From: Eutrigla gurnardus
Lineage: Eukaryota; Chordata; Actinopteri; Perciformes; Triglidae
Assembly: GCA_963514095.1 (NCBI GenBank)
Contig: OY741270.1
Coordinates: 29,952,796-30,016,795, forward strand
Length of the DNA: 64,000 nucleotides
Direction: 5' to 3'
This document shows positions 53,471 through 64,000 of this stretch, piece by piece; the stretch's first letter is position 1, and each line of letters begins with the position of its first letter. The notes under the pieces are model-generated. The model was not told the origin of the DNA and did not search any database. It saw only the letters and a program-made list of their open reading frames with translations. A program made the position numbers and the translations under genes.

Positions 53471-54703
53471 GGCTATAGCTCTGTAAGGAGACGGGGAGAG
53501 AGATAAAGAGGGTTTGTCTGGCATTGTGAGCAGCTGCTAAAACTGGAGTAACTAACTCTACTATATAGAAATGTTACAGCTACGGCAAGAAACGTTGAGA
53601 GAAAGAGACAGAACCTCATCCTGAGCCGGTGTAGTAAGTCTAGCAGAGACAGGAATCAGTGATGCTGCCCTGAGACCAGTCTGGCAGGCTGTGGCTGACA
53701 TCAGCCACCACACTGAGTACGCTGTGTCAGTCACCGCCTGTGGCCTGGCGTCCCAGGACACCGTGACGTAGTGGTGCACAGAGAGAAGCCGAGTACAGTT
53801 GTGGATCACAATAAGGCAGACGTGGGTCAATAAGGCCATTATTTTGAAAGGACAAAAGCAGCATAAAGCTACTTACTCAAGACAAAGCTATAACCACAGA
53901 ATAATAGTGGCTGAAATAAGAAAGCTGAGGTGCGTTCCCTCCCTACATTCATGGAAATATCTCTAATATCTCTGCTCTATGCCAGTGCTGCCAACCTGGG
54001 GATCAATACCCCCTAAAGGTGTTGCCCGATTAATCTAACATGATTACTAGGGGAGCAAGTTATTCTAGTAAATTCTACTCCACTTTTTCTTGTGAAATAC
54101 TGTATACTTTTACCTTTTCAGCATCAAAGCTGTTTCTAATGAAATAATCTGAAAAGCTAAAATCACTGTTTGAATTAAACTGCCTTTTCCAGCAAAGCAT
54201 TTTAGCAACTTGTAGTTGGAGTTTAAATTCAGCACAAATATACACGTTATAGACTGACTGCAGTTTGACCCGATCGATTTAAGCTACTTTTGAACCACAG
54301 AAAACAGAATAATGGATTCAGCTTTTTATTCCTGGCAGAGTGGAGAGTCAAAGCATCACTTACACCTCCAAATTACATTTGCATAATTGAATAAATCAAT
54401 CTTTCTTCCCCTTTAATATTGTAAGTGTCAGGTGACAGGTTCAGATTTTGTGATGTGTTGGGGTCTCACAACTTCAGTATGTCTACAATTCTGGTTACAA
54501 AACCACAAAGGTTGCTATCCTCTACTGTGCTGCTCTCTATTCTAAACAACACCCCGGAAAAATCACAGGAACAATAAGGAAAGATGAATCTCCAATCAGT
54601 TCTTGGGTAAACTGGGTGTGATCACTGATCGATTCATCATTAACAAAGAAACAATCTCCATGTCCCGCCTCCTCCCTTTACACCACTATAGTAATGATGT
54701 GGT

Positions 54704-54828
<125 letters not shown>

Positions 54829-55702
54829 TCCGTGCCCACCCTGCGTGCTTGCGTGCAGGATGCGTACGTATGAGGGTGCGGCAACTTGACTGCATGGCAT
54901 AGGCTCCTCCACAGCTCCAGCTCTGCTATGTGGAGGATGATGCTGGTGACGGCACTAACACTAACTGTGAATCTGTAATATGAACCTGCAGGCTGTCATA
55001 GTGATGGTCGAGTCCCATCGAGTCCCATCGAGCAGTAAACACAGTGATAAACAGGTGAGGCGATGTCACCTGTTTAAATCCAGCACAATAACACGTGAAA
55101 CAAAATCACAAATCGATTCCAGATTCAATCTCTGCAAATCCACGCGTTTTAAACTCACTTTGGAGTCCAACCATTCAACCCAAGGCCCTGCTGCTATATC
55201 GATCCGTGCCGCGTTAAACCGCGACTACACGTCCACATCAACCCGGGTCGGAATCCAGGCGAACCCGTCATTCTGCCAACGTGTGACCGTGTGGGACGAT
55301 GACACTCAGCCGTGCGACCTGACACAAAGAACCCGCTCTCCATCCGGCATGAGCGGCTGCACGGCGCTCATTAGCGAGCCGGAACCCGCCCGTCTGTCCC
55401 GGTCTACGTGCCCTCCCCGCTCCCGCTGTGATATCACAGCCCTGCTGCCACGTTTAGAGGTGGAGATGTGCTCCAGGGTGTGTGTGTGTTTGTGTGTGGA
55501 TCCAGTCTGGACGTGCAGACACCCAGACGTGTAGCCCGGGGCACGGAAACGGTGTCCACGCTCCGGGAGAGGGTCTCTGCAGCCAGCTGGTCTGGATGGA
55601 TGTGGACCACGTACCTCCTCTACGGGCCTGCTGCTCCACCGGCTCTCTGCTTACTTTCTTACAGGACGGAATGCAACACGATCCGTGGATGGCTCTTCCC
55701 GA

Positions 55703-55705
<3 letters not shown>

Positions 55706-55738
<33 letters not shown>
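55706..55738. repeat. (CA)n microsatellite
   Basis: About 16 CA units in the CpG-rich dpysl5 upstream region. Confidence 0.95.
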
Positions 55739-55739
<1 letters not shown>

Positions 55740-56699
55740 AGATGGATGCCTGCCTTCCTGGCCGGTCCGGGACCAGCAGACCGCAGCATCATCACCGTCA
55801 GGTCAGCGGGGAGGCACACGGGAGATTTCCGGTAACGGCTTTCAAAATACAACCCACATTGTTCTCCTTTGCAAAGGATCAAGGAGACACACGTTGACAT
55901 GACATTTGATTCACTTCCTTGACTTTTGAAATGGCTGCACACGTTGGAATGAAGAGGGCTAGGACCAGCTGGCTGCATGACATCCAACATGTCCCACCTG
56001 GTCTACTATCAGCCCCATAGAGACCTTCTCCCATCATGCACCAAGGAAAGCCGTAGTTGGTCATTTAGGCTGCGAATATTAATCAGTTAGTTAAGCTTCT
56101 GCCTAATACTGTAAACCCACATACTATTACAAAGACATGTTGGAAGTAATACAACCAACAGTGTTTTCCTACAGGCACGACATGGGCGCACTCTGGACTC
56201 ATGGCTATGCTTTTATTTTGTTGGCTAATCGCTGGGTTTCCGGTACTCTTCCATCTTTCTGAGGTAAACTTGATACAGTTTGCAGCATCCAGACGGTGTG
56301 ACGCTCCAATCAGCGGCGCTCAGTGAAGCCTCCGTCGCCTAAGCAACCAATTACTTTGGGCGTGGGGCGTTTCCACTGCGAGGAGTCTGTACCACTCTGT
56401 GATTAAAGGGGTGGCATACAAATAACGGTTATTTGAATGTTATATTATCACGGAGTTGACGTCTAATGGCTCTATGACCTTTAATTGGATATATTAGTAC
56501 GTTGGCCTCCTTACTCGACCTATTATCGAAATAAAAATATTTGATATTTGATTGTGGAACATTTAACAATAAATAGTTAATATTACAGAGACATATTCAA
56601 GATATCGTCATCCACATTTCCAGGGGTTTTAATTCAAAAGGTCAGGTACACTTTAAATGTATGCATGAATCAAAAAAGACAGGAGGTGGCAGACTTGCA

Positions 56700-59600
56700 C
56701 AAAAACAATACATTTATTCAAGTGTTCTCCAGCACAAGTACATACGGAGCCTCTATCTTCTCTCTGGACACTAAACTTAAGTATGGGTGGTGGAGTTGGG
56801 GGGTGGGGGGGCATGAACATGGAACATGATTGCTACATTTGCTGTACGAACTGGTCTTGAGGAAAAGCGTATAGGTCATAAACAATTATGACAGAAAAAA
56901 AGTCACACAGAGTGTCAACAGTATCACCGAATATAGAATTATTGACCTGCCTTGAACAGTAAAACTCAAATGTTGTTTCTGATTTTTAAAAAAACAAACA
57001 AAAAAACAACATTTTGAAAACAGACATGGAGAATATTACGGCATGGAATGTAGGATTAAGAAGCAATAGCGTATTAAGCATACATTATGCTACAGTAAAA
57101 GTTATTACCGTTTTTTTCTCACGATTTTCCCACAGATAAGCACCAACTACAGCAATCTCTAGTCTAAAACAATATAGGAAACCTTTCATTATTTGTTATC
57201 CTTATTTTTTCAAGTACAAAGTTAAAATACCTTTGTTAATATATTTATGAGTGAAATAATAGTTATTTTCCGTTACTACGAGGAACTTAAAAACAGTCAA
57301 TTGTTCCAATCAAATATATTTTTCTTGTTTAGATAAAATTAGCACCATCAGAAACACCGACAATCCCTCTTTTTAAAGTCTTACCAAAGGAAACAGAAGA
57401 AGAAGGTAAAACAAAACACCACCATGTAGGGCTGTGCAGTGAAGTTGAGACCGTTCATCTTAAAGCTGTCCATAGGCCACGATTCAGATCACATGACATC
57501 AGATCTGGATTTACTCGACACCAATGAATCAGAACAATAAAGTAGTCGACTTGGAGTCTCCCTACATCTAATGCTCAAAGCAAGTTTTGAATCAAATTTG
57601 TCACTTGATTTTTTTTAATTTTTAACCTAAGATTTCTTTTCCTAATTTGATGATATATATTAGCAAAGAATTATATTTGTACATCTCATACGTAATAACA
57701 AAAAGAAAAGATAAAAACAAATTGAAAACAGCAACCGGAAAACTATGTACAAAAATGTACAAACATGAGGGGATGTAAAGTATTATGGGGGAGGAGGGGG
57801 GGGGGGGTAACATCTGGTTAAAGTATCACAAAGCACAAGAGCTTATATTGAACCCCGGTGTGCATGGATAAAAATGATGGCAATAAGGTCACTTAAGAAA
57901 TTAATTACATTAAGAAATTAAATTTCAAATTTAGAATCTTAAATATGATATAGATAAGCGATAACATCTGTTTTTATTACCCTCTTTACTCTTTGAGTGC
58001 CGACATCTTTGCCAAACACTTGTGTCAGTTTTTCGTTTTGACAAACTGCAGCCTAAATCCTCCATATTCATCCTAGAGGTTACAATCAAGAGAATTTAGT
58101 TGGTGAACGTAATCCAAATTTTGGATCAGCACTTTAATTTGTCAACATGACCACTACGATTTATCAGGGAAATGGCAAAAATATTATACAAAGCGCATTA
58201 CATAGTTCCCTAACTCTGTCTTACATTTTACAATCTTAATAGAAATAGACATTCTTTGAATCTGGGTAGTAAGCATACTGTATCGCTGCTTTAAAACAGG
58301 GAACAATATGGACGATGGAGAACGGGGAAAGGGGTTTGGGGGGTTACAAATGTCAATCTATCTACTGTACAGAGTCAAATAACATGGGTTTCACATATCA
58401 AAATCCATCCTTTCACTTCTATTGGCACAGCCCTACTGTATACAAAACGTATTACACGAGGGTAGATCAGTTCACATCATAACCAAAAACAAACCAAAAC
58501 AAAACAAAGAAATTCACAAGAACCAACATTTTTTTTAAAATATCAAGAAATAAAGAAAGTATACATATAAAAGTGCTTTATAATGTTGATAAAACAGCAC
58601 AGAATTGCTATAAAAAGGTAGAAGAACTTTGTGAAGCCGCACCATATTGTTGAGGATTTGCACCTGACAGTTTTTCAGTTTAGAGAGGTGGAAGTAGATG
58701 AAGAGAGTTTCCCTCCAGCCACCACACTTACTTAACAGTTGTACAGTAATATCATTGGTCAGGATGAAACTAGAAAAAAATGTAGTTTCACAGACATTGA
58801 TCTTGTTTTTTTTTGTTTTTCTTTTTTGAATGACAGAAAACATCATTGCCCATGTGGATAGCTTCACTTTCTGTTTGTGCAGATCCAGGCAGTGAGCCTG
58901 AGTGTGGCAAAGGCTGAGACATTAAATGAGCACCAGTACAAACGGTATAAAAGCTGTAAAATGCTGAAAAGAGCACGCGCTCTATGTTGCAGTCTACCGT
59001 CACGTCGCTTTTGAAGTGAACAAAACGACACAGAACAGAATCGGGTCAACATCAAACGCACGTTTTTCCAGCAACAGGTTAAAGAGCGCCGTATTGTCTT
59101 AAGTTGTAGTGCCACATGGGCTATGATGTTTCATCATCTTGGAGCACCATGGTATTGTAACCATATTACAGTAGTACCTTTATTACCTTCAGTTGTGTAT
59201 AGAAACTGTAAACAAAGAGGTATATGTGATCTGGTGTTTTGGATTCTTAGAGACACAACTCTCCTGACATGGAAGAAAATCGCCTTTCTCTCAACATCGC
59301 TGCGAGGCTCAGTAGCTGGACGCTTTGGCCGCACTGCAGGTGGGAATACCGCAGCCCCGACGCACAGTACGCTCACACATTTCCTATCCTTCGGGGTCTT
59401 TCCCATCGCATCGCTGTCTCTTTAAAAACACATGTTTAGCACTTTTCTGTCTCAGTGTCTTGAGAAGAAAGCATAGTCTCAAGTATAGCTTGCACAAACA
59501 AATCAACAATACGTGATAACACTGCTAAAAAGGTAAAATGACATATCAAAATTAAATAGAATAAGAATTACAATTCAAATACAAGAAATAATGTGAATTC

Positions 59601-59720
59601 TACGTCAATGTTTCGCTTGCAAATTACACGAGAGTATAATTTGAGGATCAAGGCTCTTATTTCTAGTCACAACATAAAGTTGTAGCTCCTAAATGGTTTC
59701 CGAGCAAGTTTTCTTACTGC
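56700..59720 (-). other. dnmt3a: dnmt3a 3' UTR (proposed, about 3 kb)
   Basis: No other gene lies between the dnmt3a stop and an AATAAA on the minus strand at 56713-56718. A long UTR is plausible for this gene, but intermediate poly(A) sites may be used. Confidence 0.45.
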
Positions 59721-62700
59721 TCAAATACAGGCAAAGTAATCTTTGAGTGGTGCAAACAGGTGGCGGATAACCGGGACGCTCCATGATCGGCCCAGGAGCC
59801 TTTGCCTTGCCAGTCGGCTCATGTTGGACACATCTGTATAGTGGACTGGGAAGCCAAAGATCCTGACAGGGAAACCAGACAGACATGAAACAACCAGAGA
59901 GACAGACAGACGGGCAGGGAGTAGAACAGGGAAGAGACAGGGAGACATTTTTGAGATTTTGATGGCTGAAAAAGCTTGGTTTGGTAGTTTGGAGGGCAAT
60001 GTTTATCTTTACATACCTCTCCATCTCAGTGCACCAGAGTATGTCTTCCTTCTCGTTCATATACACAGGGAAGTGCTGGTCCTTGCCCTGCTTGATGGAA
60101 TTGGACCTGGTGGTGATGGTTCTCACCTTGCCAAACTGAGAGAAATATTATTCCATGAGTCTATGTCTTTTCATTGTTTGATGCATATGGAAGCTGCAAA
60201 ACCTGAGATTTCCCCTTTGTCGTTACTGCATTACAGATTGGTTTATAAACATGAGGATTCAGTTGTAAATACTGACTGACAGACTTTCAAACTGTTGCCT
60301 CTTGCTGCCAGTGGGAGGCTCCCGTGTGCAAAGTTGATTTGCTTTGAGGAATTAAATTGTTTTTCTTTTCTTATTTTATTTAATTTCCCCTGAAGTTACG
60401 GTTCTCAGTCACAAACTGGTTTCCTTTCCATGAGATGATGAAGAGAATGTAACTTATCTGGCTGCAGATTCGTATTTTTAATGCACTCATTGAAGGCTGC
60501 TTTGGACAGTAGCCTCTACTGAATGAATGTAATGTAAGCAAAGTTAAGATGCATGCATTTCTGTAATTTACTTGTTCAATCGAAGGGTTACACCAGTACC
60601 TTAGCTGTTCTGCCATGTTCTAAACAGTCCTGGAGGTCAACCCTGTCATTGCACATCGCACTCAAAGGCCTGAAAAAGAGAATGAACAGGAGGCAAAATA
60701 CATATGAAGACTTAGAGTACTGTGTAACTTCCTCTAGAAGAGACAGTTCTTACATTCAAAGGGACTTACACCTGATTAAAACACACACACCTTGCTGGGC
60801 TGAATTGATGGAATCAGATGAGTCTCAGTATTATTGAAGGACACAGATGGGTTTGCACATGTGTTTTGTGGAATTATATATAAATCACTCCCTTCGTAAA
60901 AAAAACATTTTCATTGCAAACAATGCATCTTTTTATACATCGTATTTATTGCTTACATGTAATATAAATCTACAAATATATTTATTTTATTGGTACGTTT
61001 CTGCAATTTTCAACTAAAATCATATTTGAATGCGAAATTGAAATAAACGTCTGAGCCCGTAACTTCCACCTGCCTTTCAAACTGCAACGTAAACCGACGC
61101 GTTCCCGCTTAGCCAATCAGATATCTCATTCATGCCAGCCAATCACGTGGGCGTAAACTCGAGGTACGCGTCAGGTGCCGCTACCTTTGATTTGTGGTGT
61201 TTTGTGTGCGCAGTCTGCAATAATGTGAATTAATTAAAATCAGTTAAAACTAGTTAAAACAGCTGCCTGGAAACGGCGAAGTGGAAATATAATACAACGA
61301 CGTCACGTCGTAAGCGATGACGTGTTGAGAATGAAAGGTTTTACGAAATGGTGACGTAACATCAGCGCGTTAGCGAGGTGTGTCGCGTAGCTACATACGC
61401 TAGCTACATAGGCTAGCTACATAAGCTAGCTACATAAGCTAGCTACATAAACTAGCTACATAGGCTAGCTACATAAGCTAGCTACATACGCTAGCTTTTT
61501 TAAGCTAGCTAGCGCGTCTCCGCAGGCGAAGTGAAGGTACGGAACAATATCAGCAACATGTACTCAGAGCTTTAAAAGTAATAAAAAGTGTTGACCTGGT
61601 TTGGGATTAACGTCACGCTGCTTTCACATGTATGTCGCGTTTGACTGAATGATTTTAACTCCGTTATCTACTGTGGGGTTGAAATATACCCGAGTTATCC
61701 CGTTAAGTCCAGTACTGCAGTAAATGTACCACTAAGTAAAAGTTATTTAAAATAAAATGAGTGTTTTTGACAGGAACCATTGTCTCAGGCTGAGGTTGAA
61801 GTGAGCAGACAGCATGTGGCAAAGTACATCCTTTCACTTTCTTTTGTAGAAAGGTGTGTGTTTGTACACACACACACATATACATACATATACATACATA
61901 TATTTATATTTATTTTGTTACCCATCCGATTCCATATGCATTGGCAGTGAAAATGACAACATTCTCCAAACTACTCGGTTTGAGAATAAGCCAGATCATT
62001 TTTATATTTACAAGTTGTCTTCAGGTTAAGGTAGTCAGTCTATGACTGGATAGTCACTATGGTAACTAGGGCCATTCTTAAAAGCTTTACTATGTTACAC
62101 AGCAACTCATTTAGTCCCTTATTCAAGAGGTCTATTTTGTCCGTTGTTTAGGCCACAGGCTGCTGCTTCCCTCACCATTCACACACCAACCTGTTCATCC
62201 CAGGAAGGTTTCCCCAGAAGTAGCGGGCGCGGTGGGCAGCGGACACTTCCTTGGCATCGATCATCACTGGGTTGCACTGAAATCCAAGTAATCAGAGGAG
62301 AAAAGACATCAGGAACCAAGGTAAGATACTGTTTTACAAAGGATGCATTAGAGTACACTGAAGTAGATTTAATTGGGGAAAAAAAATCCTTGTATAGTTT
62401 ACTAATATCAGTGTTGGGTCAGGTGAATACCATCGAAATGTCAGTTTCAATGCAGTTTTCACAGTTTACCACCATTTAAGCAGCACATTAAACATAGCAC
62501 ATTCAAATAATGACATCAGTGCTCCTTTCTCGTGATCTGTGTCTCAAGTTAACTAATTAGTGCCACAAGGGGGCATTCATAAGCAAACAACGTCATAATG
62601 TGTCTAGAAGTCATGAGTAGTTACGACCTGGAGGATTAGATAAATCCTAAGCAACAAAGTTCAACGGACAGAGAGAAGCTGACCTCTAAAAAGCGAGATA

Positions 62701-63074
62701 TGTCCCTCTTATCACTGACTCCCATGGCAACCACATTTTCAAAGAGCCAGAAGAAAGGCCGGTGCTCTCCTTCCTTCGGCCGAGCCTCGTGCAGCAGCCT
62801 GTAAAACTCAAAGAACAGGCGGCCAGTGCCCTCTGTGGGACAGAAACATACATACAACAGTTTTAGAAGTATGGCAAAAGGCACACTCGGATACTACGTT
62901 GGTGATTTCTCTATTAAGATATTCAACTTGTTGCTGTATGACATAATGTTGATCAATAAGAAAACAAAGAACAGTCAACCTACCAAAAAGACCTTTCCTA
63001 GCAGGGTTGACTATAGACAGGTCATTGCATGGACTTCCACCAATAACTAGGTCAAAAGGACCCCACTCCAGTAT
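59721..63074 (-). CDS. dnmt3a: DNA (cytosine-5)-methyltransferase 3A, C-terminal catalytic part
   Basis: DNMT3A performs de novo CpG methylation in the nucleus using S-adenosylmethionine. The window holds six terminal coding exons: 63074-62984, 62832-62684, 62276-62191, 60669-60600, 60135-60017, 59862-59721 (657 nt, 218 aa plus stop). The catalytic motif IV Cys is in IGGSPCNDLSIVNPARKG. The ENV motif is in WLFENVVAMGVSDKRDISRF. RARYFWGNLPGMNR and the target-recognition segment TITTRSNSIKQGKDQHFPVY follow. The protein ends RSWSVPVIRHLFAPLKDYFA-CI. LLHEARPKEGEHRPFFWLFE matches DNMT3A rather than DNMT3B. The gene is 5'-truncated by the window edge: the ADD and PWWP exons and the cofactor-binding exon should lie beyond 64000. 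Teleosts often have two dnmt3a copies; which one this is cannot be told. Confidence 0.95.
61080..61530. promoter_or_regulatory. CpG-rich intronic block with CCAAT, E-box and CRE-like sites
   Basis: Within the dnmt3a intron between exons at 60600-60669 and 62191-62276. Seen: AGCCAATCAG, CCAATCACGTGGGCG (CCAAT next to a CACGTG E-box), CGACGTCACGTCG, GATGACGTG and GGTGACGTAAC (CRE-like). It resembles a promoter more than a normal intron. Confidence 0.4.
61388..61495. repeat. 13-bp minisatellite, 8 copies
   Basis: The unit TAGCTACATARGC (with CG, GG, AG or AA before the final C) is repeated eight times. It contains overlapping GCTAGC palindromes and continues into AAGCTAGCTAGCG. Confidence 0.97.
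61864..61912. repeat. (CA)n and (TACA)n short repeat
   Basis: A few CA units followed by ATACATACATATACATACAT. Confidence 0.85.
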
Positions 63075-64000
63075 CTGTAGATAAGATAAAGAGTCAGAAA
63101 CACAGCGCTAAGGACAGACACCGTATAGATAATGGTATATGTTGTAAGCGGTGCATTTTTATTGTGTTTTAGTTTCCTCCGTTAATGACATGCACTTTGG
63201 TTATGGGGCGTGTTTGCAACATTTTAGTTTTTGTCTTGAAAATACTGGCCATGAACCAAGTAATACAGTGTCGGTAAACTGTGCATCTGGCATGTTAAGA
63301 AACCTTGATGATCCGGCATTAGAGAGATTTTATATCTAGAAGGCTTAGCAGTATTTTCATTCTCCTACGAGTGTTCACCAAACACCTCACTCAGGCTGTT
63401 TGACGGTGTCATTCACAAAAATGTTACCAAATCATAAAAAGAGGAATGTCATACTGGTGTCACAAGTTGACAAACAGCAGTGTCAGTATAGCGTAAGATT
63501 GTACGCTAAATAACATCTTTCTATAGCAAAATGGTCCTTACGAACATCTGTATGTCATATCAGAAATATCAAGTAGGGAGAACATCAATATATGGTCGTC
63601 AATGGGGACCCCTGCATTTATGTTGGGTCCTATTTTGGATGAGAAACTTTTGGATGAGTTTTTTTTATGTTTTAAATGAATGACACCAGTGACTCTCGTG
63701 ACTGATTGGCTCCAGCTGGAGTCATTTCTAGTCTGGTTCAGTTTGGTAATGACAGATAAAATGATAGTGTGCGGTGTTGAGGAATTCTGTTGTGGTTCAG
63801 GAGCATGTGGATAAGTGACCTTCTTGCAGGATTTCTGCGATTTCCTTGCGTGTGTAGTGTTTTTACATTTTCTTCCCATGTGCATGTTAATACTGTTTTA
63901 CTGCGATTTGACCAGTAAGCTCACAAAAGCAAACTCGGTGTATGAACGTGAAACATAGTACTCCAAAAAGGACCATGCATACTTCACGCCCTCAGCAAAG
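63075..64000. other. dnmt3a intron sequence to window edge
   Basis: No exon matching the upstream dnmt3a coding sequence was found in this stretch. It is A+T-rich with short, unsupported ORFs. Confidence 0.6.

Noticed and set aside
61388..61495. Regular short repeats considered as a CRISPR-like array
   Set aside because: Units are contiguous with no unique spacers, in a vertebrate intron; a simple minisatellite.
59721..63074. Assignment of the methyltransferase as dnmt3b
   Set aside because: HEARPKEG and VAMGVSDKRDISRFLE match DNMT3A, and dpysl5/mapre3 are its 2p23 neighbours; one segment (CNPVMIDAK) is 3B-like but not decisive.
63960..64000. Possible dnmt3a exon at the window edge
   Set aside because: The minus-strand reading does not match the upstream catalytic-domain sequence and no splice border is visible.

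Overview
This is vertebrate nuclear DNA from a ray-finned fish, most likely a teleost. The genes are split by GT-AG introns. Long CA/GT microsatellites, A+T-rich introns and several repeat families typical of fish genomes fill the rest. The encoded proteins match vertebrate families residue by residue. No bacterial, plasmid or CRISPR features were seen.

Layout. 1-4.6 kb: no gene; a MITE with inverted ends, minisatellites and long G runs. 4.8-25.9 kb, minus strand: a complete syt16 gene (Ca2+-independent synaptotagmin, 517 aa, seven coding exons), whose 11.6-kb first intron holds a TTAA-flanked CpG-rich MITE and several CTCF-like motifs. 27.3-30.5 kb, minus: complete snapc1 (SNAPc subunit 1, 357 aa, ten exons). 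31.2-32.6 kb, plus: complete yipf6 (Golgi Yip1-family membrane protein, 230 aa, only two coding exons), divergent from snapc1 across about 730 bp. 33-38 kb: an accessory island with a CACGTG/ATTGG minisatellite, an unfamiliar 268-aa ORF carrying a duplicated F-G-x-F-Q-G-Q module, a tRNA-Ala(AGC) gene and a solo LTR. 39.5-44 kb, minus: complete mapre3 (EB3 microtubule plus-end protein, 274 aa) with an NRF-1 palindrome upstream. 46.4-53.5 kb, minus: complete dpysl5 (CRMP5, 565 aa, twelve coding exons). 56.7-63.1 kb, minus: the last six coding exons (218 aa) and 3'UTR of a dnmt3a gene, whose upstream exons lie beyond the window.

syt16 and snapc1 are neighbours in human (14q23), and mapre3, dpysl5 and dnmt3a lie together in human 2p23. 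The window therefore joins two ancestral vertebrate synteny blocks, with yipf6 and the island between them. The genes are unrelated housekeeping, neuronal and chromatin genes rather than one pathway. Gene models were built by hand from ORFs, splice signals, reading phase and recalled family sequence. The coding exons of each complete model sum to a whole number of codons.

The strongest candidate for something little described is the 35.6-kb ORF with its ExoX-C-like repeated module. The best structural finds are the solo LTR with a 4-bp target duplication, the TTAA-bounded CpG-rich MITE, and a five-copy dispersed element seeded in introns of three adjacent genes.
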